Below, piece by piece: positions 24,043 through 32,779 of a DNA stretch of 39,591 nt (the first letter of the stretch is position 1; every line of letters starts with the position of its first letter). The stretch covers positions 1 to 39,591 of the forward strand of contig CAKZVL010000109.1 in assembly GCA_937922155.1 (NCBI GenBank), in the 5' to 3' direction. The notes under the pieces were generated by a model. That model saw only the letters and a program-made list of their open reading frames with translations, did no database searches and was not told the DNA's origin. Both the position numbers and the translations under genes were made by a program. Origin of the DNA: an uncultured Paracoccaceae bacterium. Its GTDB lineage: Bacteria; Pseudomonadota; Alphaproteobacteria; Rhodobacterales; Rhodobacteraceae.

Positions 24043-25149
24043 GTGGAGTATTTTAAAAAGCTCGTGTGTCGAGCGTTTATTGCTGTGGCACTTACACTCT
24101 TAACGGCGCTTGCCGTAACGGCCCAGCCCATCGCAACCGTCTTAGCAATCGAAGGGAACGCCAGTGGCCCACAAGGCGCGATCAAGGTTGGCGATCGGAT
24201 CGAGGATGGTTTGATTATTCGAACCAATACACGAACGCAATTGGAATTGGAATTTGACGATGGCACGCGAATGGCCATTGGGCCTAACTCCGAACTCGCC
24301 GTTACGGCGGTTTTGATGAACTCTAACAGTGGGCAAGCCAATCGTTTTGCCATCAACACCACGGTCGGCAGCTTTCGGTTTCTTTCTGGGAACAGCCGCC
24401 GCGAAGCCTATGAGCTTACCACCCCGACAAGCACGATTGGGATCAGGGGCACAGAATTCGACATTTTTGTTGAAAACGAGGTGACTGCCGTCACGCTCTA
24501 TCGCGGTGCCCTTGAATTGTGCCTGATCAACAGCGGGAAATGCTGGGGTTTTCGAGGTAGTTGTTATTTGGCCAAAGCGGATGCAGCGCGCAACACGGTG
24601 CGCGGATTGCGCGGCGAGGAAGCGTTGGATTACTTTTCCAACTTTATCTACGCACGCTCGCAAAGCTCCCTTTCACGGGCGCTGCACACCAGTATCAATT
24701 CATGCAACCGGTTCTTCCTAGATGACGATGATGATGACAATGACAATGATGTTGTGCAAACTGAGACGGAGGTCCAAGTGGATGTAGACATCCCAGAAGA
24801 ACCAATGGAGCCAGAAACCGGGGACATAACAGACAACACCGATGAGCCCACAGAGCCAGAAACCGGTGACATCACAGACAACACCGATCAAGTCACTGAA
24901 CCGGAGCCAGAGACACCCCAAATGGAGCCTGCGGATCAAGTTCTTGACGATGCGATTGATAACGAGGACGTCCCCGAAACGCTCGAAGACACAGTTAATT
25001 CAGATGATCAAGACACATCGCAACAAGAAGATTCTAGCCCAAATGAACTCGGTGGATGTTTGATCAATGATGCAGGAGACTTGTGCATTGACGCGGTGAG
25101 TAACATTGTAATTGGTGAAGACGACTTTGTGCTTTATCTAAATGCCTAA
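24043..25149 (+). CDS. Secreted FecR-domain protein with acidic repeat tail
   Basis: A 368-residue exported protein. The signal peptide (hydrophobic core AFIAVALTLLTALAVTA) is probably cut near residue 28. A FecR domain follows at about residues 35-165, with LELEFDDGTRMAIGPNSEL and the conserved STIGIRGTEFDIFV. After about residue 225 comes a run of aspartates, then two 15-residue repeats (EPETGDITDNTD core) and a strongly acidic, low-complexity tail ending in a small hydrophobic segment. The tail may bind Ca2+ or extend through the periplasm. The start is GTG with AGGGG at 24031-24035. No FecI sigma factor or TonB receptor is nearby, so this is not the classical iron-signalling FecR. It lies 8 bases before the cyclase gene and probably shares its operon. 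Confidence 0.85.
   Translation: MEYFKKLVCRAFIAVALTLLTALAVTAQPIATVLAIEGNASGPQGAIKVGDRIEDGLIIRTNTRTQLELEFDDGTRMAIGPNSELAVTAVLMNSNSGQANRFAINTTVGSFRFLSGNSRREAYELTTPTSTIGIRGTEFDIFVENEVTAVTLYRGALELCLINSGKCWGFRGSCYLAKADAARNTVRGLRGEEALDYFSNFIYARSQSSLSRALHTSINSCNRFFLDDDDDDNDNDVVQTETEVQVDVDIPEEPMEPETGDITDNTDEPTEPETGDITDNTDQVTEPEPETPQMEPADQVLDDAIDNEDVPETLEDTVNSDDQDTSQQEDSSPNELGGCLINDAGDLCIDAVSNIVIGEDDFVLYLNA
24808..24897 (+). repeat. Two tandem 45-base coding repeats in the FecR protein
   Basis: Units 24808-24852 and 24853-24897 encode near-identical 15-residue segments with the core EPETGDITDNTD. The differences are few, so the duplication is either recent or conserved. It could vary in copy number between strains. 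Confidence 0.8.
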
Positions 25150-25157
25150 AGGCTAAG

Positions 25158-27371
25158 GTGGTAGCGCCCTTTATGAAATGGCCCGTCATCCTTTTAGGTA
25201 TTGTCCTGATCTCGCTCTTTTGCGGGATCAGACTGGCCGATCCAACGCCACTGAAATCGGTGCGCCATGGCTATTTTGATACCCTGCAAGTCGCCTATCC
25301 GCGCGACTGGCAAGATTTGCCCGTGCGTGTCGTTGATCTCGATGAAGCATCGCTGGCCACGCACGGCCAATGGCCTTGGCCGCGTACTTTGCTTGCAGAT
25401 CTGACCGATCAACTTGGGGCCTACGGCGTTGCGGTTGTCGCCTTTGATACGCTGTTTGCAGAACCAGATCGATATTCCCCAAACCGCCTGATCGAGGCGC
25501 AAGGAATGGAGGCCCTGCGCGATCTACCCGACATCGCAGGCACCCTATCCGGTTTGGACAATGACAAAACCTTTGCTCAATCGTTGTCTCAGATGCCGTC
25601 TGTCCTTGGGCTGGCTGCGGGGGAAACCGATGGCGCAAAAGGGGCGATCTATGACAAAGCAGGGTTCGTCAGTCTGGGGAACGATCCGCTTGGCAGCGTC
25701 ACAAGAATTCGCCAAACCACGCCAATCGTTGCCGCCCTTTCGGCAGCGAGCGGCGGATTGGGCAGCGTGAACCTCAGCCCGCTTAATACCTCTGACATCG
25801 TTCGGCGGGTTCCAATGGTTTGGCAAAGCGCGGATGGACCACTGCCAACCCTGTCTATCGAAGCGCTGCGTCTGGCGTTGGGCGAGTCAACGTTCATCGT
25901 CCGTGGCGTCGCAGACGTTGATCGGGCGATGGCGAGCATACAGTTCGGCGGGTACACAGTGCCAACCACCAGCACCGGCGAATTGTGGGTTCGCTTTCGC
26001 AAAGATGATCCAAGATTATACATCTCGGCGGCAGATGTCTTAGCGGGTGATCTTGATCCAACGGTCCAATCACAGCTGCAAGGCAGTATCGTTTTCGTCG
26101 GCACATCCGCAGCTGGTCTTTTGGATATTCGCACCACCGCTTTGGGGGAGCGGGTGCCTGGGGTCAGTGTTCATGCCCAGATACTTGAACAAATTTTGAC
26201 CAACGACTTTCTGGCCCGTTCTGACACCACTGCCGTTATTGAACTCACCACCTACGCAAGCATTGGGTTGATCCTCGCGACGGTTATGTCCCTTTTCGGC
26301 CCGCTGACATCAATGCTGACAGGCGCGGTTGGGGCCGCTGCCGTCGTGGGCGCCAGCCACAGCTTTTTCGCCCAGCAAGGTGTTTTGTTTGATGCCTCGT
26401 TCCCAATTTTGGCAGGCATTCTGACCTACGGTATTCTGACAGCCTACCAGTTTTATGTCGCCGACCAAGAAAAGCGGAAAATCAGACAGTCCTTTTCGCA
26501 ATACCTCGCACCATCTGTTTTGGCCGAGATCGAACGCAAAGGATATAAGATCGAGTTGGGCGGTGAAATGCGACCAGTGACAGTCATGTTCACGGACATT
26601 CGCAATTTTACACCCTTGGGCGAGCGGTTCGCCCCGCATGAATTGGTGGCCTTTCTGAACGATCTATTTACCACCCTGACAGACAAAATCTTGAACCGGG
26701 ATGGCACGGTTGACAAATACATCGGCGACAACGTTATGGCGTTTTGGAATGCCCCGCTTGCCATTGAAGGCCACGAGGAAGCGGCCGCAAAGGCGGCTTT
26801 GGACATGCGGGCGGCACTTCGCGCGTTCTGTGCAGAACGCGATGACCTTGGGCAAACGATCGAACTGGCCACGGGGCTTGCCGTTGGTGATGTATTAGTT
26901 GGCAACATCGGATCACGGCAGCGTTTCAGCTACTCCGTCCTCGGCGACACCGTGAACGTCGCGGCGCGCGCGGAAACCTCCTGTCGTGCAATCGGTTTTG
27001 ATATTGTCGCCACCGCCGCTGTCAAAGATGCTTCACCCAATTTGGCATGGCTTTATGCGGGGTCATTGCAGCTCAGGGGCAAATCATCGACCTCACAGCT
27101 TTATATCCTTGTGGGTGACAAAACCCTCGCGCAATCGGCAGCCTTTGCGCGGTTGTTGGCAGCGCACAGCAGCCTTATTCAAGCGATAGAAAATGGCAAT
27201 GACATCACGGATGCATTACGGACCTGCCAAGAATTGGCCCTGCCAATTGATCGCAACCTGATAGATTTCTTCGGCAAAGCGCCCGGCCGATTTGCGGATT
27301 TTCGCGCACAAAAACCAAGTCAAATTGCGGACAATCAAAATGTAATCGGCGAACCACCACGCGGGATTTAG
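25158..27371 (+). CDS. CHASE2-domain class III adenylate cyclase
   Basis: A 737-residue membrane cyclase. A short N-terminal helix (about residues 7-24) is followed by a periplasmic CHASE2 sensor domain to about residue 345. Closely packed membrane helices come next (about 355-435), then a class III cyclase domain (about 470-640). Metal-binding aspartates are Asp480 (FTDIRNF) and Asp524 (KYIGDN), the purine-selecting lysine is Lys520, and Asn600 and Arg604 (DTVNVAAR) are the transition-state residues. Ser593 sits where adenylate cyclases have Asp or Thr. All catalytic residues are present, so cAMP synthesis is likely; cGMP is less likely. The GTG at 25158 follows AAGG; an ATG at 25173 is equally plausible. 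The coupled FecR protein may present the signal. Confidence 0.9.
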   Translation: MVAPFMKWPVILLGIVLISLFCGIRLADPTPLKSVRHGYFDTLQVAYPRDWQDLPVRVVDLDEASLATHGQWPWPRTLLADLTDQLGAYGVAVVAFDTLFAEPDRYSPNRLIEAQGMEALRDLPDIAGTLSGLDNDKTFAQSLSQMPSVLGLAAGETDGAKGAIYDKAGFVSLGNDPLGSVTRIRQTTPIVAALSAASGGLGSVNLSPLNTSDIVRRVPMVWQSADGPLPTLSIEALRLALGESTFIVRGVADVDRAMASIQFGGYTVPTTSTGELWVRFRKDDPRLYISAADVLAGDLDPTVQSQLQGSIVFVGTSAAGLLDIRTTALGERVPGVSVHAQILEQILTNDFLARSDTTAVIELTTYASIGLILATVMSLFGPLTSMLTGAVGAAAVVGASHSFFAQQGVLFDASFPILAGILTYGILTAYQFYVADQEKRKIRQSFSQYLAPSVLAEIERKGYKIELGGEMRPVTVMFTDIRNFTPLGERFAPHELVAFLNDLFTTLTDKILNRDGTVDKYIGDNVMAFWNAPLAIEGHEEAAAKAALDMRAALRAFCAERDDLGQTIELATGLAVGDVLVGNIGSRQRFSYSVLGDTVNVAARAETSCRAIGFDIVATAAVKDASPNLAWLYAGSLQLRGKSSTSQLYILVGDKTLAQSAAFARLLAAHSSLIQAIENGNDITDALRTCQELALPIDRNLIDFFGKAPGRFADFRAQKPSQIADNQNVIGEPPRGI

Positions 27372-27435
27372 TGGGTACTGCCCCAAAATGCATTGAACGG
27401 AATCACTAATTTTTACCGGGTTTCAGCGATCTCAG

Positions 27436-28083
27436 CTAAACAGGTTTTGCTTTTTGCAAATAGGAGTCCATCGCCGGGCGGTAGGCATTCACTTCATCCC
27501 TGACGACCGGAAAACTTTGGAGCCTTTTGTCGTATTCTGCTACGATTGGCGGCCAGGTTATCGGCAAATCTAACGCAGTTTCGAACGCCTTGATCCACGC
27601 GAACGTCACCGCAAATCCGCAATCACAAAGCCAAAGGGTTTTGGTGTCCAATGGATTGGCCGACAGCAATAACGCGAGCGAAGATAGATGTTTGGAAATC
27701 AACGCACCGCCTGCTTTCACCGCCTCTGGATCGCGCGTCTCATAGGCCACTTGCGGATAGATCGCCCGCACGGAGGGTTCCAGACGGGTATCGTGAGATC
27801 GGCTAAACTCCCGCGCTTTGCCACGCAGCTGCACGGTGTCCGGCATCATAGGGACGTCTGGAAACGCCTCTTCCAAATATTCGGCAATCGCCTCAGAGTC
27901 CGAAAGCATATAGCCGTCATGGATCATCGCAGGCAGATTGCCGGACGGCACAAGCGAGCGATACTCGTCTGATCCATAACCGCCGGGCGGGGGAAGCTCT
28001 TGAAACGCGATTGACTTGTGACGCAGCATGATGCGCAGTTTCGCGCAATAAACAGCAACAGGAACGGAATAGATCGTCAGCAT
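27436..28083 (-). CDS. Glutathione S-transferase family protein
   Basis: A 215-residue cytosolic GST-fold protein. The N-terminal thioredoxin-like domain starts YSVPVAVYCAKLRIML, with the cis-proline block GNLPAMI near residue 49 and the glutathione-contacting SDSEAIAEYLEE at about 61-72. An all-helical C-terminal domain follows. An AAAGG ribosome binding site lies upstream of the ATG at 28083. It is only about 25 bases downstream of the terminator of the amino-acid binding protein gene, so it either has its own promoter overlapping that hairpin or depends on readthrough. It resembles the maleylacetoacetate isomerase-like GSTs, but the substrate is not readable. Confidence 0.88.
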   Translation of the reverse strand: MLTIYSVPVAVYCAKLRIMLRHKSIAFQELPPPGGYGSDEYRSLVPSGNLPAMIHDGYMLSDSEAIAEYLEEAFPDVPMMPDTVQLRGKAREFSRSHDTRLEPSVRAIYPQVAYETRDPEAVKAGGALISKHLSSLALLLSANPLDTKTLWLCDCGFAVTFAWIKAFETALDLPITWPPIVAEYDKRLQSFPVVRDEVNAYRPAMDSYLQKAKPV

Positions 28084-28107
28084 GGCAGGGCCTTTGGTGG
28101 GAATGTG

Positions 28108-28138
28108 AAAAAGGCCAACCCGTTTGGGCTGGCCCTTT
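28108..28138 (-). terminator. Rho-independent terminator after the amino-acid binding protein gene
   Basis: On the minus strand GGCCAGCCC (28134-28126) pairs with GGGTTGGCC (28121-28113), with one G-U pair and a 4-base loop, followed by TTTTT. It stops transcription from the binding protein gene just before the GST gene. Confidence 0.8.
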
Positions 28139-28158
28139 ATCGTCGATAGTCGTCGCGT

Positions 28159-28938
28159 TTATTCAGCCAATAGCTGCCATTTCACGCCTAGCTCATCAAA
28201 GAAACCCTGTTCTTGCTTGAGGGTGATCCAGGTATTTACATAGTTGATCCAAACCTGATCGGCCTGCGGTAGCAACATCGCGATAGGTGTTGGTGAACGC
28301 GGCTGCTCCACCGGAACGATCATCAGTTGGTCATATTGGGCCACAAGTTTATTTGCTTCCACGTTAGATGTGATGCTGGCATCCGCCCGACCCGACAGAA
28401 CCTCTTGGAAATCCCGCGCTGGCGCTTCGACGATGCGGTGTGTTGCATCGGGGAAGTACTGCTTGACCTGGGTTTCCTGTGTGGTGCCCAATGTTGCCGC
28501 AACAGAGACGTCCGCGGAATTCATATCATCCCAATCCGAAAAACGGTCTGAATTGGTTTTCAACGTCAATGGAACAGTCGCCAATGAAAAGTAGCTATCG
28601 GAATATCCAGCAGCCTTTGCACGGGCAGGGGACACTGAGGCAGAACCAGTGATATGGTACTGGCCTGACGTTACACCCGCGACAAGCGTTTTCCAGTCTG
28701 TTGGAACAAATTCAACCTCTACACCCAGATCAGCGGCAAGGGCTGTCATCACGTCGATGTCGTATCCTTCATAGGTGTTGGTTGCGACGTCCCGCATCGT
28801 CATCGGGTTCCAGTCACCGGTTGTCCCGACCTTGAGGACCCCTTCGGATAAAATTTCATTCAGGGCGGATTGCGCTGTTGCCGTTACGGCAGTGGTGGCA
28901 AGAACAACCGCAGTAGCGGCAATTTTAAAAAATTTCAT
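28159..28938 (-). CDS. Polar amino-acid ABC transporter substrate-binding protein, PheC-like branch
   Basis: A 259-residue periplasmic binding protein of family 3. The signal peptide (hydrophobic [16 protein letters not shown]) is probably cut after ATA near residue 22. The mature start [20 protein letters not shown] and the segments YEGYDIDVM and [14 protein letters not shown] resemble the branch that also contains periplasmic cyclohexadienyl dehydratase (PheC). Because an ATPase and a permease are divergently encoded next door, transport is the more likely role. The ligand cannot be read. A strong terminator follows the gene. Confidence 0.88.
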   Translation of the reverse strand: MKFFKIAATAVVLATTAVTATAQSALNEILSEGVLKVGTTGDWNPMTMRDVATNTYEGYDIDVMTALAADLGVEVEFVPTDWKTLVAGVTSGQYHITGSASVSPARAKAAGYSDSYFSLATVPLTLKTNSDRFSDWDDMNSADVSVAATLGTTQETQVKQYFPDATHRIVEAPARDFQEVLSGRADASITSNVEANKLVAQYDQLMIVPVEQPRSPTPIAMLLPQADQVWINYVNTWITLKQEQGFFDELGVKWQLLAE

Positions 28939-28993
28939 GGGTTTCCCTTGGTTTGTATTCGTTAGACATAGGATGCCAGACCTGCTTGGGAAT

Positions 28994-29012
28994 GCAAACA
29001 GCGAAGGTTTGC
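28994..29012. promoter_or_regulatory. Dyad in the divergent promoter of the amino-acid ABC genes
   Basis: GCAAAC (28994-28999) and GTTTGC (29007-29012) form an inverted repeat with a 7-base spacer in the 127-base region between the binding protein gene and the ATPase gene. It could be an operator controlling both directions. No clear -10/-35 pair was seen. Confidence 0.45.
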
Positions 29013-29065
29013 GAAATAAGGCCGCAGGGCATCACATTTACGCGGGACGCGGGGACAAAACGGCC

Positions 29066-29800
29066 ATGTCGATCATTTCAATGCAAAATGTCTCAAAGTT
29101 TTTCGGCGACTTTCAGGCGCTTAAGGATGTTTCACTGAATGTGGCGCAGGGGGAGCGCGTTGTGGTCTGCGGCCCGTCAGGATCGGGCAAATCAACGCTG
29201 ATCCGCTGTATCAATCGGTTGGAAGTCCACGATGCGGGCGAAATCATCGTTGATGGAACCGTGCTGACAGACAAGCCAGAGGATCTGGAAAAGATCAGAG
29301 GGACCGTGGGAATGGTCTTTCAGCAGTTCAATTTGTTTCCCCATTTGAAAGTGATCGACAATCTATGCCTTGGCCCGCGTCGCGTTCTTGGCTTGTCCGA
29401 GGAAGACGCACGCGCACGCGCAATGACCTACCTTGAGCGGGTGCAAATCCCCGATCAGGCCGATAAGTTCCCGCGCCAATTGTCGGGAGGGCAGCAGCAG
29501 CGCGTTGCCATTGCACGCTCCCTCTGTATGGAGCCGCGGATACTGCTGTTCGATGAACCGACATCCGCCCTTGACCCCGAAATGATCGCAGAGGTGCTAG
29601 AGGTGATGACCGAGCTTGCCTCCTCAGGCATTACAATGATCGTTGTGACCCACGAAATGGGTTTTGCCCGCCGTGTCGCAGATCGGATGGTGTTCATGGA
29701 TCGCGGCGAAATCGTCGAAGTCGGCGCACCTGAGGATGTGTTCACCGCGCCTAAATCCAAACGGTTCGGCGCATTTATCAAACAAATTCTGAACCACTAG
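29066..29800 (+). CDS. Polar amino-acid ABC transporter ATPase (GlnQ/HisP type)
   Basis: A 244-residue ABC ATPase of the polar amino-acid importers. Walker [10 protein letters not shown] is at residues 36-44, the signature LSGGQQQR is near 139, Walker B ends in [12 protein letters not shown], and the switch histidine is in [10 protein letters not shown] chose the ATG at 29066, which gives the normal family length; the frame is open upstream but adds an atypical extension. An ATG five codons in (29081) is another possibility. The permease gene starts 9 bases downstream. Confidence 0.95.
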   Translation: MSIISMQNVSKFFGDFQALKDVSLNVAQGERVVVCGPSGSGKSTLIRCINRLEVHDAGEIIVDGTVLTDKPEDLEKIRGTVGMVFQQFNLFPHLKVIDNLCLGPRRVLGLSEEDARARAMTYLERVQIPDQADKFPRQLSGGQQQRVAIARSLCMEPRILLFDEPTSALDPEMIAEVLEVMTELASSGITMIVVTHEMGFARRVADRMVFMDRGEIVEVGAPEDVFTAPKSKRFGAFIKQILNH

Positions 29801-29809
29801 GGGGATGAT

Positions 29810-30544
29810 ATGAAACGCATTTACGCAATCGCGGCTTTGTTGGTTCTGTCCGGGTGTTCTGGCAACTGGGGCTGGTATGTCGTTGACCCAACGACGACGG
29901 GCGGCATGAACAACTTGAAATTCCTTGCCAGTGGTGCCTATTACACCATCCTGTTGTCAGTGACCGCCATTCTGATTTCGATTGTCGTTGGTTTGTTGGT
30001 GGCATTGCCCGGGCTGTCTGAAAAACGTGGCTGGCGTATATTCAATCGTACATATGTTGAACTGGTGCGCGCTGTGCCGATCCTTGTTTTGATCCTATGG
30101 GTCTATTACGGCCTGCCAGCCCTGTCAGGGATAACCTTGAACGTGTTCTGGGCCGGTGTTCTTGCGCTGGCCCTAAGTGACAGCGCGTTTCAGGCAGAGA
30201 TTTTCCGTGCAGGAATCCAGTCTATCGCGCGCGGGCAATATGAGGCGGCGCAGTCAATATCACTGAACTACCGCGACACAATGCGCTATGTCATCCTGCC
30301 CCAAGCCATCCGGCGCATTCTGCCCGCGCTGGGCAATCAGCTGGTCTATATGCTGAAAATGTCATCGCTCGTGTCTGTGATCGGGATGCAAGAACTGACG
30401 CGCAAGGCCAACGAACTGGTGGTGTCAGAATATCGCCCCTTAGAAATCTACACCATTTTGGTGCTGGAATACCTCGTGATCATCCTTGTCGTCTCCGCAG
30501 GCGTCAGATGGTTGGAACGGCGCATGAAAGCGAGCGACACATGA
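29810..30544 (+). CDS. Polar amino-acid ABC transporter permease with an N-terminal lipobox-like sequence
   Basis: A 244-residue inner-membrane permease of the HisM/GlnP family. The family core is complete: ILLSVTAILISIVVGLLVALP, the block ELVRAVPILVLILWVYYGLP and the ATPase-contacting loop EAAQSISLNYRDTMRYVILP. Only one permease gene is present, so a homodimeric channel is likely. The N-terminus, MKRIYAIAALLVLSGCSGNW, looks like a lipoprotein signal peptide with lipobox LSGC and Cys16. That is unusual for a permease and could mean a lipid-anchored N-terminus. The stop overlaps the MATE gene start by four bases. Confidence 0.9.
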   Translation: MKRIYAIAALLVLSGCSGNWGWYVVDPTTTGGMNNLKFLASGAYYTILLSVTAILISIVVGLLVALPGLSEKRGWRIFNRTYVELVRAVPILVLILWVYYGLPALSGITLNVFWAGVLALALSDSAFQAEIFRAGIQSIARGQYEAAQSISLNYRDTMRYVILPQAIRRILPALGNQLVYMLKMSSLVSVIGMQELTRKANELVVSEYRPLEIYTILVLEYLVIILVVSAGVRWLERRMKASDT

Positions 30545-31908
30545 GCCAGAAAGACGACCTCACCACCGGATCGATGGCGGGGCATTTTCGCACACTCGCT
30601 ATTCCAGCAGCTTTGGGGATGTTGTTTGCCACGCTTTACAATGTGGTGGATGTTTATTGGGCCGGGCGTCTTTCTACGGATGCCCAAGCCGGACTTGCGA
30701 TTGGGTTTCAAGCGTTCTTCATCCTTATGGCGGTCGGATTTGGCCTTGGCTCCGCGTTAAGCGCTTTGGTCAGTAATGCCAAAGGCAGCAAGGACGTGCG
30801 CCAGACACAAACCTACGTCGCACAAGGCCTCGCCTTTGGCGTGATCGCGACGGTTGTGATGATGGCGATTGGCTGGGTCCTGGGGCCATACTTGATCCGC
30901 CTGGTGTCAGAGCCGGGGGCCTATCGCGACGCCGCGCTTGGCTATTTTCGATGGCTGATCATCGCTTTGCCGGGGTTCTTCTTGGCCTATGGCGGTAACG
31001 GGATTTTGCAAGCGCACGGTGACAGCCGCAGTATGCAGCGCGCCTTGATGGTCGCGTTTTTTGTCAACATTGGTCTGAACCCACTCTTCATGTTTGGCGT
31101 TCCGGGCATCTGGGATGGCATGGGTTTCAACGGGATCGCGGTGGCGACGATTGTCAGTCAAACGGGTGTGATGGTCTTTATCCTGTCGCGTATCTTTAGG
31201 CTGGACGCGATGCGCGATGTTGCACGCAGTGCTTTCCGGCCCACGTGGGACAGCTTTTCCCAGATAACAGCGCAGCTGGTGCCCGCAAGTTCAGCGATGA
31301 TGGTCATGTTTATATCCGGGTTCGTTGTGCAATTCGCTTTGAAAGAATTTGGCGGCCATGCTGTCGCGGCCTATGGCGTCGCCCTCAGGATCGAACAAAT
31401 CCTTCTGCTGCCGGTGCTGGGCATGACGGGGGCTTTGCTGCCGATTGCAGGACAGAACTTTGGCGCAAAAGACTTTGACCGAGTGCGCGCGGCGTTACTG
31501 TTCTGCTGGAAAACGGGTTTCGTCATGACCCTTGTTGCAACGCCTGTTTTGCTGTTCGCCAGTGGCTTTGCGATGTCAATCTTTTCGGACGACCCGGAGG
31601 TTATCCGTGTTGGGTCCAGCTATCTGCGGGTCGATGCGTTTCTGTTCCCCGTCTATATGATGTTGTTTTCCATCAACTCGCTCTTGCAGGCGCTGAAAAA
31701 ACCCATCTGGACGCTGTGGATCAGCGTCTATCGACAAGGGTTCGGCGTCGCCTTTTTCATATGGGTTTTTATTGGTGTGTTAGACTTCGAAGTCTGGGGC
31801 GTCTGGCTGGGCATTGCGGCGGCCGTGACCAGCGGATTGGCGCTGTCACTTTTGGTGGCGTCCCGTGTGGCAGAACGCGAAATTAGTGGGTTGTTAAGGC
31901 CGCGCTAG
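30541..31908 (+). CDS. MATE-family multidrug/metabolite exporter
   Basis: A 455-residue polytopic membrane protein of the MATE family, which exports compounds in exchange for Na+ or H+. The first helix block IPAALGMLFATLYNVVDVYWAGRL is typical of MATE helix 1-2, with repeated halves and about 12 helices. I chose the ATG at 30541, which overlaps the permease stop (ATGA) and gives the usual length. Coupling to an amino-acid importer is uncommon and suggests that the exporter handles a related compound or relieves toxicity of the import substrate. Confidence 0.9.
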   Translation: MSQKDDLTTGSMAGHFRTLAIPAALGMLFATLYNVVDVYWAGRLSTDAQAGLAIGFQAFFILMAVGFGLGSALSALVSNAKGSKDVRQTQTYVAQGLAFGVIATVVMMAIGWVLGPYLIRLVSEPGAYRDAALGYFRWLIIALPGFFLAYGGNGILQAHGDSRSMQRALMVAFFVNIGLNPLFMFGVPGIWDGMGFNGIAVATIVSQTGVMVFILSRIFRLDAMRDVARSAFRPTWDSFSQITAQLVPASSAMMVMFISGFVVQFALKEFGGHAVAAYGVALRIEQILLLPVLGMTGALLPIAGQNFGAKDFDRVRAALLFCWKTGFVMTLVATPVLLFASGFAMSIFSDDPEVIRVGSSYLRVDAFLFPVYMMLFSINSLLQALKKPIWTLWISVYRQGFGVAFFIWVFIGVLDFEVWGVWLGIAAAVTSGLALSLLVASRVAEREISGLLRPR

Positions 31909-31914
31909 GGCACC

Positions 31915-32598
31915 TTAAGGATCAAAATAATCTGCATTCGCATCGGAGATTGTTTTGATCGTTTCATCCAAGCGGGACAGATGTACCATTCCCGCTTTGA
32001 CCGCCCCTTCACCATCATTCGCCTTGATACAGGCCGTGATCGCGTCATGATCTTCAAGCAGAACAGCCATGCGATTTTCTTTGGCAAGGCTAAGCGTGCA
32101 AAGGCGATCCACCTTGGCCTTTTCTTGCTTGATCACTTCAAATGCGAAATCTACCTTTGCGATGTCACAAATGGTTTTATGAAATTCATAGTCCAGCTCG
32201 GTAAACTTCTCATAATTGCCTGCCTTCACAACGGCGCTTTGCATCAGCAGGTTGGCGTCCAATTGTGCCGCGCCAAGGTCATCACACTCGATGCTTGCAC
32301 GCCGTAAAACTTCGGCCTCTACTGCTGCGCGCACAAAGCGGGCCTTGGTGATTTCACGCCAAGAAAACCGTTTTACCTCAGTCGCGCGCTGCGGGCGGAT
32401 CAACAGCAGACCAAGATTGTCGAGCCGGCTAAAGGCGTCACGCACAGGTTGGCGCGAAATGTTGAATTGTGCGGCGATTTCGGCCTCGGAGATTTTGTCG
32501 CCGGGGCGCAACTTCAAAGCGGCGATTTCATCGTAAAGATAGTCGAACACCAAATCTACACTCGTGCGTCGGTCCCGAATTTGGGCAGTTTCTGGCAT
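31915..32598 (-). CDS. GntR-family transcriptional regulator, FCD (FadR-type) subgroup
   Basis: A 227-residue regulator. The winged helix-turn-helix is at about residues 14-80 (LRPGDKISEAEIAAQFNISR and QPVRDAFSRLDNLGLL). The FCD effector domain spans about 90-215, with likely metal or ligand residues in DYEFH, LEDHDAI and the histidine of MVHLSRL. A near-perfect AAGGAGGT ribosome binding site precedes the ATG. It is divergent from the SDR-uxaC-uxuB-like operon and ends 6 bases from the convergent MATE gene. It is the likely regulator of the uronate genes, with a hexuronate or downstream intermediate as inducer. Confidence 0.9.
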   Translation of the reverse strand: MPETAQIRDRRTSVDLVFDYLYDEIAALKLRPGDKISEAEIAAQFNISRQPVRDAFSRLDNLGLLLIRPQRATEVKRFSWREITKARFVRAAVEAEVLRRASIECDDLGAAQLDANLLMQSAVVKAGNYEKFTELDYEFHKTICDIAKVDFAFEVIKQEKAKVDRLCTLSLAKENRMAVLLEDHDAITACIKANDGEGAVKAGMVHLSRLDETIKTISDANADYFDP

Positions 32599-32753
32599 AG
32601 TGCGACCTCCTTGGGTTCGGTCGGGTGATCGTGTTCGTGGCTCGCAGTAGCCAATTTTGAACGCGGAAACAATCGTCTCGGTCGATTTGCGCTAACTGGT
32701 TCAGCCAGCCTTCACATTCCAGCTCCATAAGACGGCATGTTAGCGCAATAATC

Positions 32754-32765
32754 AATACTAGTATT
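32754..32765. promoter_or_regulatory. Operator candidate O1, AATACTAGTATT
   Basis: A perfect 12-base palindrome with core ATACTAGTAT (32755-32764) in the 322-base gntR/SDR intergenic region. It lies just downstream of a minus-strand TATAAT. The same 10-base core occurs in front of dctP. This fits binding by the GntR protein and autoregulation. Confidence 0.65.
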
Positions 32766-32779
32766 CCAGTGGGGCGCTT

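Noticed and set aside
24808-24897. Direct repeats considered as a CRISPR or mobile element trace
   Set aside because: Only two adjacent in-frame copies without spacers; they are coding repeats of the FecR protein tail.
24043-25149. FecR gene as part of TonB-dependent iron signalling
   Set aside because: No FecI-type sigma factor or TonB receptor is adjacent. The protein has a cleavable signal peptide instead of an anti-sigma N-terminus, and a cyclase gene follows directly.
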